A stretch of 64,000 bases of DNA from Acestrorhynchus altus. Lineage: Eukaryota > Chordata > Actinopteri > Characiformes > Acestrorhynchidae. This document shows, piece by piece, positions 10,785 through 21,191 of this stretch. A program made the translations under genes and the position numbers. The stretch lies in assembly GCA_034509495.1 (NCBI GenBank), contig CM067513.1, forward strand, positions 19,660,819 to 19,724,818, read 5' to 3'. How positions within the stretch are numbered: position 1 is the stretch's first letter; each line of letters opens with the position of its first letter. Under the pieces are notes generated by a model. The model saw nothing but the letters and a program-made list of their open reading frames with translations, had not been told where the DNA came from and did not search any database.

Positions 10785-11912
10785 GTTGGTGGAACAAGTA
10801 ATTTATCAATTTTGATCGGTGCTCTACAGATGTTTTCCTGGGGAGATCTAAAACACCTACTCCATTTAATCAAAACCCTCAACGAGAAGACTCAGAAGAG
10901 CATGTGTATTTTGGATTAGGGTTTGAAGGTTTCTGAGTATAACATTATTTATTTATTAACACAGATTCTGGAGTACCCCATGCTTAAGAGTGTTTTTCAT
11001 TCAATACGAATGATTAAAAATAACCATATATCATGCAGATATGGGCCAGGAGATTCAGGTAATGTTCACGTTGATCATCAGAACGGGGGACAAGTGTGAT
11101 CTCAGTGACTTGAGCATGAAATGATTGTTAATGGAAAGTCGGCTGGTTTATCTATTCCTATAACTGTTTCTCTTGGATTTTCAGCACAACATCTCAGGGG
11201 TTTACTCCATATGCATCCCTTCATGACCACTTCATCACTATTTCCACCATGGAAACGTCATATCAAACTGATGGCCATTACAATGAGTTTAGTGGCCTTA
11301 GCTGACAGCAGATCTGATCCAGTAGAACACCTTTGTGAGGTGTAAGAATGGCAGCCCTGAAACCTGAATAACCCGCAGGAAAAATATGGGAAACATGTAG
11401 TGCTAGATAATCTACACTTGGCCTTGTTCCTGAAATCAAAACTAACCCATTATTTAACCCCACATCCCCACATTCTACACTTCTGTAGGAGTTTTGTTTG
11501 TTTTCCTGACTGAACACTTCCATGTTAAATGTGAAACTGCTGTTTCCTCTTTCCGCAGGAAAACTGCACAAATGGAGAAATCCTGAACTCCTTGAAGCAT
11601 GTGCGCCCAGGGGGAGGCTACGAACCTGGCTTCACCATTTTCGAGAAGTGTGATGTGAACGGGGCCAACACTCATCCTGTCTTTGCGTACCTCAAAGACA
11701 AACTTCCGTACCCCGATGATGACCCTGTCTCCTTCATGCAGGACCCCAAATTCTTTGTGTGGAGCCCCATCAGTCGGACTGATGTCTCTTGGAATTTTGA
11801 GAAATTCCTCATTGGCCCTGAAGGCGAGCCATTCAAGAGATACAGCAAAAAGTTTGAGACCATTTCCATTGAACCTGATATCCAGAGGTTACTGAAGCTG
11901 ACCAAGAACTAA
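10563..11912 (+). CDS. gpx2: Glutathione peroxidase 2 (selenoprotein), 2 coding exons
   Basis: Exons 10563-10784 and 11559-11912, GT-AG intron, phase 0, giving 191 residues with Sec at position 40 (codon TGA 10680-10682). The start MTFIAKTFYDL, the ENVASLU-GTTTRDY catalytic site, PCNQFGYQEN with the catalytic Gln, and the W152-N153 of WNFEKFLIGPEGEPF make the GPX Sec/Gln/Trp/Asn tetrad. The cytosolic enzyme reduces H2O2 and fatty-acid hydroperoxides with glutathione; GPX2 is the gastrointestinal, tetrameric type. GPX2 rather than GPX1 is favoured by the absence of GPX1-type N-terminal residues, the 190/191 length, Sec at 40, and position next to rab15, as in human 14q. A standard gene caller would stop at the TGA and split or truncate this gene. 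The upstream in-frame TTG at 10485 is not a start. Confidence 0.95.
10680..10682 (+). other. gpx2: UGA selenocysteine codon (Sec40)
   Basis: TGA lies in the CTC-TGA-GGG-ACG context that encodes the universally conserved L-U-G-T of vertebrate GPX1-4. It is backed by the SECIS hairpin at about 11993-12056. Confidence 0.95.
11559..11912 (+). CDS. gpx2: gpx2 coding exon 2
   Basis: Acceptor CTTTCCGCAG. It encodes ENCTNGEILNSLKHVRPGGG through the conserved YPDDDP loop and WNFEKFLIGPEGEPF, ending LLKLTKN and TAA at 11910-11912. Confidence 0.94.
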   Translation, partial: ENCTNGEILNSLKHVRPGGGYEPGFTIFEKCDVNGANTHPVFAYLKDKLPYPDDDPVSFMQDPKFFVWSPISRTDVSWNFEKFLIGPEGEPFKRYSKKFETISIEPDIQRLLKLTKN

Positions 11913-11992
11913 CCAAAACAGCTCTCTCATCTAAAGTCATTGCCTCAAAATGTATTTCATCTGGCACCACTGTGGCATCCCTCTACCTTCTC

Positions 11993-12056
11993 CTATTTTA
12001 CTTAATGAGGGCGATACCCTAAACCTCAAAGGGGTATCAACTGAGACGGTGTAAAT
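11993..12056 (+). promoter_or_regulatory. gpx2: SECIS element in gpx2 3' UTR
   Basis: Located about 80-145 nt after the stop codon. The core ATGA (12005-12008) faces TGAGA (12042-12046), forming the non-Watson-Crick quartet of sheared G-A pairs. Above it GATACCC (12013-12019) pairs perfectly with GGGTATC (12032-12038). The apical loop holds the unpaired AAA at 12021-12023. Below, TATTTTAC pairs with GTAAATA apart from one bulge. This matches the eukaryotic SECIS plan that recruits SBP2 and the Sec-tRNA elongation factor. Confidence 0.92.
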
Positions 12057-12103
12057 ATAAAAGAAGTGTAGAGGATGCTAACCTGTTGAAAAGATAATGC
12101 TTT

Positions 12104-12109
12104 AATAAA
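12104..12109 (+). terminator. gpx2: gpx2 polyadenylation signal AATAAA
   Basis: AATAAA about 195 nt after the gpx2 stop codon and 50 nt beyond the SECIS. It gives a compact 3' UTR typical of GPX mRNAs. Confidence 0.7.
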
Positions 12110-12374
12110 AAATAATGAACCAACAGCATTGGCTTTGTGATGAGATTGGGCCTAGCTTAAAGACTTTGGAATATGGATATTGGAGCTTTATAGTAACCAC
12201 ATTAATGTTATTTACAATCTAACATGAATCATGATTACTTACTTAGTAAACCCAGCAGACAATAGAAATTGTTCACCAATTAGAGTGTGCTATATGTTTT
12301 GTCCATTAGGTAGTGCTCTTGAGGCACTTTTGCACCAGGACTGGTGTACTCAGGCCTCTGATGGTAATGAAATC

Positions 12375-12779
12375 TATCGTATATGTATCAATGTTTGTGG
12401 ACACCCCTCCAAATTCATGCATTCAGCTACTTGAAGCTGTATCACTGATCACACACAGACAGAGAGCTTATCTAGTCTCAAGCAGATCAACTTGTAACTC
12501 TTAGCTCTCTACCTAATGTCAGGTGTGGGCTAGAGGGGTATAAAAACCCCTCCAATACTTGGGATGAGCTGGGGGATCATCTAACGTTCTGACCTCACTA
12601 ATGCTCCTGTAGAAAGCTAGATTTAGGACAGTAGAAACAGTTTTTTTAACAAAAGCAGGATCAACCCTATTTTAATACCCTTGATTTTAGTAGATAGATA
12701 AAGATATATACTTTATTGATCCCTTGAATAGAAACAATGAATGAGCAGGTGTCCCAATACTTTTGCTTATATAGTATAT
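12375..12779 (+). mobile_element. hAT-like MITE
   Basis: Left part reads TGTTTGTGGACACCCCTCC then the CATTCAGCTACTTGAAGCTG block; the right end is GTGTCCCAATACTTTTGC followed by TATATAGTA. This is a decayed form of the terminal repeat CACTATATGGACAAAAGTAT that is common in teleosts. No coding capacity. Confidence 0.6.
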
Positions 12780-13449
12780 TTCTGAACTTCATTTGCTGTA
12801 AAATCATTGACCTGTTCTCTAATGCCACTTTTCAGTCCACGATTTCCATATTCCAGTTTTTCAAGATTTTTGGACTTTGGTTATTATAGGTTATTATGGG
12901 CTATACTTTTTTTTTTTAATTCATAACTGTTTTAAACCCCCATCCTCTCTCTTTCAACGTCTTCAACACCTGAAGAAATCTTAACAATATTTGCTCCACT
13001 TCCTTACTATCTGATTCTTGTTGTCTGCTTTCTGTACAGAGCAAGCTATCACATGATCCAGATTACCTAATCTTTGTCTGATTCACATTCCAGCTCTCAT
13101 TCCTCCCTCTTTCTCTTCACTGCCTCCAAAACAAGTCTATGTTCGAGTTTTTCCATTATACACTCATGACTACTTAAGCCTATTCCACACCTGTTTCTTA
13201 GCCTTTCTCATAATAAAGGTTATTGGTTAATATTTACTTTTTTTTTTAGCTCCTTTTATGTTCGAAATGTTCACATTCCCACATTCTCACACGCAGTGCA
13301 GTACATTAAGGAATTTGTAAAAATAGTTGTGTGCATTACATTATATATGCATGCAATCATTTTTGCTGGGTGTGCAATAGCAAATACGAGACAGGAGATT
13401 TAGAAACTTGCATAACATTACCGCCCTCTTACATTGGGAGTGCTACATG
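12780..13449. other. Intergenic, no feature recognised
   Basis: A/T-rich sequence with several T-runs and no convincing exon or named repeat. Confidence 0.4.
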
Positions 13450-13885
13450 CACTATATGTCCAAATGTTGTGGTGAATGCATTCAGATACTTTGTTGCACC
13501 AATTGCTGACACATTGTCTAGTCTTGTAGAGAAATGCTGACAGTAGAATAGGACCCTCTGGAGCAAATAAACATGAACCTATTAGCACTATGCCTAAGTC
13601 CAAGTGTGTGCTAGCAGGGGAATAAAGCCCCCCCAGCATTGAGCTGTGGAGCAGTGCAACCGTGTTCTTTCGAATGATGGCGCTCCATTGAATAATTCTG
13701 GGATTAGGTGGGGTAGAGGTCATCCAAGATGCTGACCTCACAAAGACACACACTGTTATTGAATGCACGCCAGTCCTCACAGCAATGTTCCAAAATATAG
13801 CCTTCCCTGGACAAACTGATTTTTTTACCCTTGACTCCAGATGAAATTAACAAACAGGTGCACATGTTCTTTTGTCCATATAGTG
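13450..13885 (+). mobile_element. hAT-like MITE, both terminal repeats visible
   Basis: Left end CACTATATGTCCAAATGTTG and right end CTTTTGTCCATATAGTG are inverted repeats of the same family as 12375-12779; about 436 bp in all. The internal block AAGATGCTGACCTCACAAAG and GCAATGTTCCAAAATAT is shared with the other copies. No clear 8-bp target duplication remains. Confidence 0.7.
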
Positions 13886-14131
13886 TATTTCCCCAGAAAT
13901 GCAATTTGTTGTAATAAGTAATCTGAATGTGCTGTTTTCGGAAGCTCTACAGTAAACAACAACAGAATTATTTAGTGTAATATAAACAGGTACAAGTACA
14001 AGGTTGTTTATGGTAAACAAGAAGCAGTGTCATCAATCATTTGGTCACCCCTGGTCAACGTGTGTTTCTGTTAAAAGCAAATCAAGTTAAAGATGACCTG
14101 ATTCTGAAAGGAATCCTATTTCAATTTTATC

Positions 14132-15060
14132 TACACTGCTCAAAAAGTAAGGAAAGACTTAAATCACACATCAGATATTGATAAATGAAATTATTGAAGT
14201 GTTGAAGATCTTAACTGATAGAAATTGTGTAATTAGTTGAGAACAAAATCATCCTGGACTCATCAAATCAAAGTAAAACACTAAAATATAGTCTTATCCA
14301 ATATCTGTGAAGTTCATTGTGGCAACTCAATGTTACTCAGTAGTGTGTACAGTCACAACATGTATTTGCACTCTTTGCAATGTCTGGGCATGCTCCTGAT
14401 GAGGTGGCAGGTGGCGTCCTGTCATCAGTAACCTTCTGAACAGCCTGTGGTGCGATTTGGCAGCATTGGATACACCAATACATAATGAGAGATTCAGGTT
14501 TGTGGGACGTGAGGGTGAATCAATGGCATCAATGCCTTCATCATTGAGGAAGTGCACACTGGTCACATGAGGCTGGGCATTGTCCTGTACCAGTAGGAAC
14601 CCAGAGCCCACTGCACCAACATAAGGTCTCATAACAGCATTCATGGTAATGTTGGCTATCACATGGGGGTCTGTGCAACCCTCAAAGTATATGCTTTCCC
14701 AGACCATCACTGACCCACCACCAAACCGGTCATGCTGGACAATGTTGCTGGCAACATAACCATCTCCAGACTCTTTCATGTCTGTCATGTTCTCAATGTG
14801 AACCTGATCTTATGTGAAGAGAACGGGGTGCCAATGGTGGACCTGACAAATGCCAATTCTCTGTGCTGAGCTGTGAGCACTGGTCCTACTGGAGGAGGCT
14901 GGACTCATGTCACAAAAGAGCAGATACCGGTCCTGCTGCTGGGTTGCTGCCCTTCTATGGCTCTGTCCTGCTCTCTTGTGTAACAACCTGTGTACTGGCA
15001 TCTCCTCCATGCTATTGAGACTGTGCTGGGAGACACAACAAACTTTCTTGCATCAGCACA
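14132..15060 (-). mobile_element. Tc1-like transposon, terminal repeat TACACTGCTCAAAAAG, dead
   Basis: The left end TACACTGCTCAAAAAGTAAG is a Tc1-type terminus shared with the element ending at 31036. The minus strand encodes transposase pieces: QHDRFGGGSVMVWESIYFEG, then FLLVQDNAQPHV (second Asp of the catalytic triad) and FLNDEGIDAID with a decayed SRPTNLNL. The N-terminal part survives only as RYLLFCD near 14920. Deletions and frameshifts make it inactive. The right terminus is not recognised. Confidence 0.75.
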
Positions 15061-15229
15061 TATAGTGACCAATAGAGACAAGGACACTAACAAAATGCTA
15101 AACTACAGGAAGGATGAGGAGAAATTTATTCTGCCCCCTCGATGCACTGCTCTTATGGGGTCTACCAACAGATTTTCAATTATATATGAAGGAGAACTGT
15201 GTAGATAATGGCACAACCTTCAGCTTATA

Positions 15230-16015
15230 CCTTTTAATTTAGCCCATTTTGGATTCTGAAGTGTGTTGCTTCCAGAATTTGCTAGTATTTAATCCAATCC
15301 AATCTTCCCTCTACCAGTGGAGTGTTTCCCCTTGCCACTGGCTACAATATAAGCGTACTGCATGCTCAGTCCTCCTCCATGCACCCTTATTTCTCCAAAC
15401 ATACCTTTGCTCATTGTAGGCAGAACATTCTATTTTAGCTCAATCGATCCACAGGATTTGTTTCACATACGCATCAGGTTTATTTAGATGGTGAAAACAT
15501 TTCATACTGTATTTTGTGGTGAGAATGCAGGAAAGGTGTTCATGTCATATTTGTGCTGGTGTAGAACATTACACCATCAATCCAGAGCTTTTTGCAATCA
15601 AACAGGGGTTGTAACATTTTTTGCCAATGATGCCATTTTTTAATTATCCTGTGACTTGAGAAAGCAGCTTTCTGTAAAGTCTTTTCTCTAACCTCAAAGA
15701 CTTCTGCTGTTTTTTGGGTGATGGTTATTTTAAATTTCCAGAATGCTAGGCAGCTGTTTAGAGGAGCCCATTGTGGTTAATTATTGGAACAAGGCTTGAG
15801 GAGTCAGAGTATTTAATTTGCATCAATTGGTCTTTCCTAATAATGACTGCTTGATCCATATCCCTAACAAGGTCTGCAAAGTTTTCACTTTTGCATGTTA
15901 AAAAGAATATTTTGTTTTTGTTAACTTTAATCTAACACCTACTCAATTATCTATTTGTGGTGACAGAATCCTTGATCAGTGATACCCAAATTTTTGCATG
16001 CCACTATATATGTAC
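15230..16015 (-). mobile_element. DNA-transposon remnant of uncertain family
   Basis: The right edge CCCAAATTTTTGCATGCCAC followed by TATA, read inverted, gives TATAGTGGCATGCAAAAATT, a terminal repeat type widely seen in fish genomes. The body has no usable frame. The left edge is a guess. Confidence 0.4.
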
Positions 16016-16577
16016 TATAAAAGTGTTCATGGTTCAGTGCTATTAAGCAAAATACCAGCTTCTCTTGCGTTCTAAACCACTGGCACACTATGTCACCAAT
16101 TTAAATGTTCAAACAGAGATTCATCTAAAGCAGTGGTCATCTGCCCTCCTTCTGGAGATCCATCTTCTGCAGGTTTGATCTTTAATGCTAATTTCAATCA
16201 GCCCTCATACAGCTAAACAAGATGTTTTAGCAATCACCCAACTAGTGAAACTGTTCAAATGGAAACTCTGCACTGTGTAGTTATGCATGAACAAAGGGAT
16301 GTTTTGAATGTAAATGTTTCTTAACCCACATCCCTACAAACAGCACCCATATGTATTATATTCCCTTTGCACTGAACATAGGTTTAAGGTAAAGGAATCT
16401 GCAGCTGATCAAATGACTTCATTTGGAAAGTCCTGCAATGTCATCATCAAACACAAAGCAACACACACACTCTTGCACAGACATGCAGAGACTAATGTTA
16501 CACATCCCTGTGGCTATCTAAGTAATGAACCATTGTTCACTGATAAAGATGAACAGTTTTAGATTCCCTTCCAATTA

Positions 16578-18080
16578 CAGTCATGTGAAAAAGTTAGGGC
16601 ATCACGTGAACATAACTAAACAAATTAAACTAATGAAATGTCTTACAAAATATTTGTAAAACAATTATTAGAAATGCAATGATCTTGTGAGGAAAAAGTT
16701 AGCACATCCCCATATTTATTATGATTTTAAATGACGAAATTATTTTCAGGTGCACTACATCAGATGCAAATGTTTAGACTATTGAGAGGACTTTGGAAGA
16801 GGATGCATTATTTAAACCTCAGACATTAGTTTGGTTTGCCTTTGATTATTGAAGTGAGTGGTATCACCATAGCAAGCTATTCAAATAAAAAAAATTGTAT
16901 AGCGCTTTTAATAACTGATGTCACAGAGCAGCTTTACAGAAAATAAATAAATAAATAAATAAAAAGGTTAAATCCGAAAAGGTACAGAGATGTAATTAGT
17001 TTGGTGTTTAGATTCATGGAGAACAGAGAATATAAATAATACCAAAGTGTGGAGAGCAACTCTAGCAGATCTGACATAAACATGGGACCACCCTAAAACA
17101 TTGGCGTCCAACCACTGCACTGTCACAAACCTGAGTGATCACATGAAGGAGTCCAACATCCCAGCACCAACATCCCAGTTTATCATAAATCCCTATTTCC
17201 ATGATCCCCTGGACCTGCAGCCTGTAACTAAGCTGAGAAATAATTTCTAATAGTTACACTGAACAAGTGAGTTTTCAGCCTAGACTTGAAGATTGAGAAT
17301 GTGCCTGAGTGCCGAACATTATCTGGGAGGTTATTCCAGAGCTGGGGGGCTGTAAGAAAGGGTTCATCCTCCTACTGAAGACTACTGAATTCTAGTACTG
17401 AACTAGTAGGAAGCCAGCACCCTGTGATCTGAGTGATCGTGATGGCTCATAATGGGAGATTATGGGAGAATCTTGCAGGTTCTCAGGAGTAAGCCTGTGT
17501 AGGGATTTATATGCAAGTAAAAGCATTTTATAATCAATACGGAAGCCAGTGCAGTGCTGATAAGATTGGACTGATATGGTCAAATGTTCTAGTTTTTGTT
17601 AGTTTCTTCAGAAAGAATGCTGTAAATGCTTATGAGTCTGGGAAGGGGTTTAAAAACATTTCAAAACAATTACAAATCAGCCTTTCCACTCTCAATTTAC
17701 AAGTGAAGAACATTTAAAAGAGCTAAAATGGCCAGGTCAGGCCACCCTGGCAGACCCCAAAATGCATAAAGAAATCTATTTCTAAAAAAAAAAACAGTTC
17801 TAAAATGTCATTATGGGATCTACGGGTAGCTCTAGCCAAAGTTAATGTCAAAGTGCAGCATCTATCACCAGTAAGAGACTTCACAGTTTGATTTGCATGA
17901 GAGATGTGCAAAGAGAAAACCCTTGCTGTCAAAACAAAATATCAGGGCAAGACTAAAATTTTCCAGAGAACAGTGTGATTTGGACAGATAAATCCAAAGT
18001 GGAATTATTTAGGAACAGTAACAGAAGACATTTTTGGCACAAAGCCAAACACAGCATTTGAGCACAAGAAACTCATACTC
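16578..18080 (+). mobile_element. Tc1-like transposon split by a LINE insertion
   Basis: The left terminus CAGTCATGTGAAAAAGTTAG follows TA. The element runs to about 16871 and resumes near 17605 with transposase-like and non-coding sequence (AGAAAGAATGCTGTAAATGC, then CAGGTCAGGCCACCCTGGCA, then GTGTGATTTGGACAGATAAA, the usual WTDKSKVELF-like region). The middle 730 bp belong to a foreign LINE. The right terminal repeat is not recognised. No frame is intact. Confidence 0.65.
16872..17604 (-). mobile_element. 5'-truncated LINE inserted in Tc1 element
   Basis: On the minus strand, 17583-17392 encodes FRIDYKMLLLAYKSLHRLTPENLQ and YEPSRSLRSQGAGFLLV (written here in two pieces of one reading), which is the conserved C-terminal end of fish LINE ORF2. 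It is followed by a 3' UTR and by the AGCGCTATACAATTTTTTTT-type tail at 16885-16905. The same tail is found at 29880-29924. The 5' end is lost, typical of target-primed insertion. Confidence 0.65.
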
Positions 18081-18098
18081 TCTACTACTGTATATACC

Positions 18099-18159
18099 CA
18101 CTATCTGTCAAACGTTTTCGAACATCTAATATTGGTTCTGAATCTTTTGACCGGTAGTG
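18099..18159. mobile_element. 61-bp hAT-like micro-element with 8-bp target duplication
   Basis: The ends CACTATCTGTCAAACGTTTT and, inverted, CACTACCGGTCAAAAGATTC agree at 16 of 20 positions. They cover two thirds of the element. The flanks TATATACC (18091-18098) and TACATACC (18160-18167) match at 7 of 8 bases, the 8-bp duplication expected of hAT transposition. The right flank includes the first bases of the Tc1 element at 18166, so this insertion is younger than that one. Confidence 0.6.
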
Positions 18160-19404
18160 TACATACCGTGAAGGGAATAATTATTTAATCCCTTGCTGAT
18201 TTTGTAAGTTTGTCCACTGAAAATGACAAGAACAGTCTATAATTTTAAGGGTAGGTTAATTTTAGCAGTGAGAGATAGAATAATAAAAATAAAATCCAGA
18301 AAAATCACATTGTATAAATTATATACATTTATTTGCATTTTGCAGAGAGAAATAAGTATTTGATCCCCTACCAACCATTAAGAGTTCTGGCTCCTACAGA
18401 CCAGTTAGACACTCCTAATCAACTCTTTACCAGCATTAAAGACAGCTGTCTTAAACTGTCACCTGTATAAAAGACTCCTCTACACAGACTGAAATAGTCA
18501 GTCAGACTCTAACCTCTACAACATGGGCAAGACCAAAGAGCTTTCTAAGAATGTCAGGGACAAGATCATAGACCTGCACAAGGCTGGAATGGGCTACAAA
18601 ACCATATGTAATATGCTGGGTGAGGAGACAACTGTTGGTGCAATAGTAAGAAAATGGAAGAAATACAAAATGACACTCAGTTGATATCGATCTGGGGCTC
18701 TCACCTCATGAGGTATCCTTGATCATGAGGAAGGTGAGAGATCAGCCTAAAACTACATGGGGGGAACTTGTTGTGCTGTAATGGATTAAAATCATGTGCA
18801 GGCCCGACTGAAGTTTGCCAATGAACACCTGGATGATTCTGAGAGTGATAGGGAGAAGGTGCTGTGGTGAGATTAGACAAAATTTGAGCTTTTGGCATTA
18901 ACTCAACTCTCTGTGTGGTGGAAAAGAAAAGCTGACTATGACCCAAAGAACACCGTCCCCACTGTCAAGCATGGAGGTGGAAACGTTATGTTTTGGGGTG
19001 CTTCTCTGCTAAGGGCACAGGTATACTTCACCTCATCAATGAGAGAATGCATGGAGCCATGTACCGTAAAATCCTGAGTGATAACGTCCTTCCCTCTGTA
19101 AGGACATTAAAAATGGGTTGTGGCCTGGTCTTCCAGCACAATGACCCAAAACATACAGTCAAGGCAACAAACGAGTGACTCAAAAAGAAGCACATTAAGG
19201 TCATGGAGTGGCCAAGCCAGTCCTCATACCTTAATCCCATCGAAAACCTATGGAGGAAGCTGAAGCTCTGAAGCAAAATGATACGGGGCTGCAAACCAGG
19301 TGGGAAATGGAATGTAAACCCACCAGGGTTGAGACCTCACATGTATCTGACTCCCAGTCAAAGCTTGGTGAACTCAAAAGCAGAAAGCTGGGATGGTCAG
19401 ATTG

Positions 19405-19458
19405 GGATTTGAACCCTGGCCACTGAGAGGCTAAGACAGAGCTTAATCCACTACTCTA
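19405..19458 (-). other. tRNA-like Pol III module 2
   Basis: On the minus strand an A-box-like TAGAGTAGTGG (plus 19448-19458) is followed after 32 nt by a perfect B box GGTTCAAATCC (plus 19405-19415), which is normal tRNA spacing. No full cloverleaf could be built by eye, so a functional tRNA gene is not claimed. Confidence 0.5.
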
Positions 19459-19636
19459 TTGGTGGGAGTGGTCAGCAGGTATCTGGGCTTATCAGCCCAT
19501 CAGTAAAGAAAGGTGCTTGTGTTTTATGTGGTTTAATGAGCAGAGCACCGGTGGAGGATTAACCAGTGCTCTGAAAAGAAAAGGAAGAAATGGACAAACA
19601 AAAATTGAATAAATAATCAAAGAAATAAATGACACA

Positions 19637-19691
19637 GGATTTGAACCCCTACTAGGGCACTTGAAAGGCAACTGCACTAGTGAGTGAACCA
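19637..19691 (-). other. tRNA-like Pol III module 1
   Basis: On the minus strand a weak A-box TGGTTCACTCA (plus 19681-19691) precedes, by 33 nt, the same B box GGTTCAAATCC (plus 19637-19647). The module edges TGACACA/TGTGTCA (19630-19636, 19693-19699) are perfectly complementary. Confidence 0.45.
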
Positions 19692-19804
19692 ATGTGTCAC
19701 CCAGGAAATGAAGTAAGCAACCCAGTTTATGAGCCTGGCTGGAGTCTAGAGGGGCCAACTGAAAACCACCCTCAGTGAGAAGGGAACATGTGAAAAAACA
19801 AAAC

Positions 19805-19978
19805 TTGTCCTTCTAAAGGAGGACAAAGTTTAACAGAAAACCACTCCTGCTTTTAAGGAGGGAAAATAGAGAGGTGCTTCTCTTTAAAGGAGGAAAATTT
19901 GAGAAGTTCTCCATCTTTTTAAAGGAAAGTAAAACAGCACTCCCCTTTTAAAGGAGGGAAAGTGGAGCAGCACTCCGA
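19805..19978. repeat. Degenerate ~41-bp tandem array, AAAGGAGG motif
   Basis: About five imperfect units, each centred on TTTAAAGGAGG followed by AAAGT or AAAAT and a CACTCC/TTCTCC block. It lies inside the LTR-like insert. Confidence 0.7.
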
Positions 19979-20454
19979 GAAATTTCAGGCAGAGTTTCAG
20001 CATAGAGACACCAAGACGCCAAACATGAGGAAGCCTTAAATAGCCTCCACACACCTGATCTCAATCAGGCTAACAGCTGCCCTCTAGTGGCTGGGTGGCC
20101 ACAGTGCGGATGGCTCCTTACACAAAATCTTAATGATTTAGAGATGATTTGCATTAAAACTCCTCCTGACATGTGCACAAACCTCATCATCAACTACAAA
20201 AAACGACTGCTGTACTTGCCAACAAGGGTTTTCCCAAGTATTAAGTCTTGCTTACCAGATGGATCAAAAAATTATTTCTGCAAAATGCAAATAAATGTAT
20301 ATAATTTATACAATGTGATTTTCTGGATTTTATTTTTGATATTCTATTTCTCACTGTTAAAATTAACCTACCCTTAAAATTATAAACTGTTCATATTATT
20401 GTCAGCAAACTTACAACATCAGCAAGGGATCAAATATTTATTCCTTCACAGTAT

Positions 20455-21191
20455 ATTATGCAGTAGCATGTTTTATGAAATTGCTTTACAATCAACCACA
20501 GCCGACTACTTCCTTGTTGTTATACTCACAGAATTGTGCACGTGTTTAAAGATAAGAGATATTACCTATGGAATTCCAAAATTTGTTTTATAAACTGATG
20601 TTTCCTTTATCTTTTATGTTTCTCAAGTTTCCTTACATCTGAACTATATATACCATTTGAAGAATCTGTGGAATTCAGCACTAAAGGTAAGAACTTTCTC
20701 AGTAACTTTAGTTTAATTGACTTCTGTGCAAGTGAATTGGTGAGAATTAAAGTTGTAACTATTTTATCATGTACAATCCTTATCTCTGCTACACCTTCTG
20801 CTAGTGAAGAAGTGCACACTGCTGTGACTAATATTTTGATTATCCAAATACAGTAGCCTAGAGGTTCAATCAAAAAAAAAATCCTCACAGACACCTTTAA
20901 AAGCATTGAGTAACATTTGAATTCATGGATGAGCCCATGGTTCTTGGAGTGATATTGTTAGCTAGAGTTTCTTTAACTCTTACAACCCAAGATCTGCACA
21001 TTTCAGGCAGTCACGTGTTGAATTGCAGGCTTCATATCTCAGGAACAGATTAATCTACTGACATGATGCACATCATAACAACCTACAAGACTTTCTATTT
21101 CTCATTGTGCAAGTAATCCAGCTCAAAAATCAGCTAAAACCCACTCATTTCCAATTGACTGAAATCCCAGTTTAAATGTCAGAGCTTCCAG
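20455..21191. other. Intergenic upstream of sipa1l1, nothing recognised
   Basis: No exon, named repeat or strong motif was found. Confidence 0.4.

Larger units (their letters stand above)
19279..20122 (-). mobile_element. LTR-like insertion (possible solo LTR) in Tc1 element
   Basis: The 844-bp insert begins TGATACGGGG and ends CTCCTTACA, so it has the TG...CA ends of an LTR. It is flanked by a perfect 5-bp duplication CAAAA (19274-19278 and 20123-20127). Removing it restores the Tc1 reading. Minus orientation is suggested by a TATTTAAGG TATA-like box in that strand near 20035 and by the TGTAAGGAGCC start usual for fish LTRs. It contains a 41-bp tandem array and two tRNA-like modules, unusual for an LTR, so a composite retroposon is the alternative. 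No coding region. Confidence 0.55.
18166..20451 (+). mobile_element. Tc1-like transposon interrupted by an LTR-like insert
   Basis: The left terminus GTGAAGGGAATAATTATTTA at 18168 pairs with the inverted right terminus near 20420-20451 (AGGGATCAAATATTTATTCC then TTCACAG). Long inverted repeats extend inward (CATTGTATAAATTATATACA-like on both sides). The transposase starts MGKTKELSKNVRDKIIDLHK at 18523 and shows VKHGGGNVMFWG, VFQHNDPKHT and WPSQSSYLNPIENLW, with several stops and frameshifts. The last part (LNDLEMICIKTPPDMC, then YKKRLL) resumes after the insert at 20128. Dead copy. Confidence 0.82.

Noticed and set aside
19405..19691. Functional tRNA genes
   Set aside because: B boxes are perfect but no canonical cloverleaf with proper acceptor and anticodon stems could be built; they fit retroposon heads.
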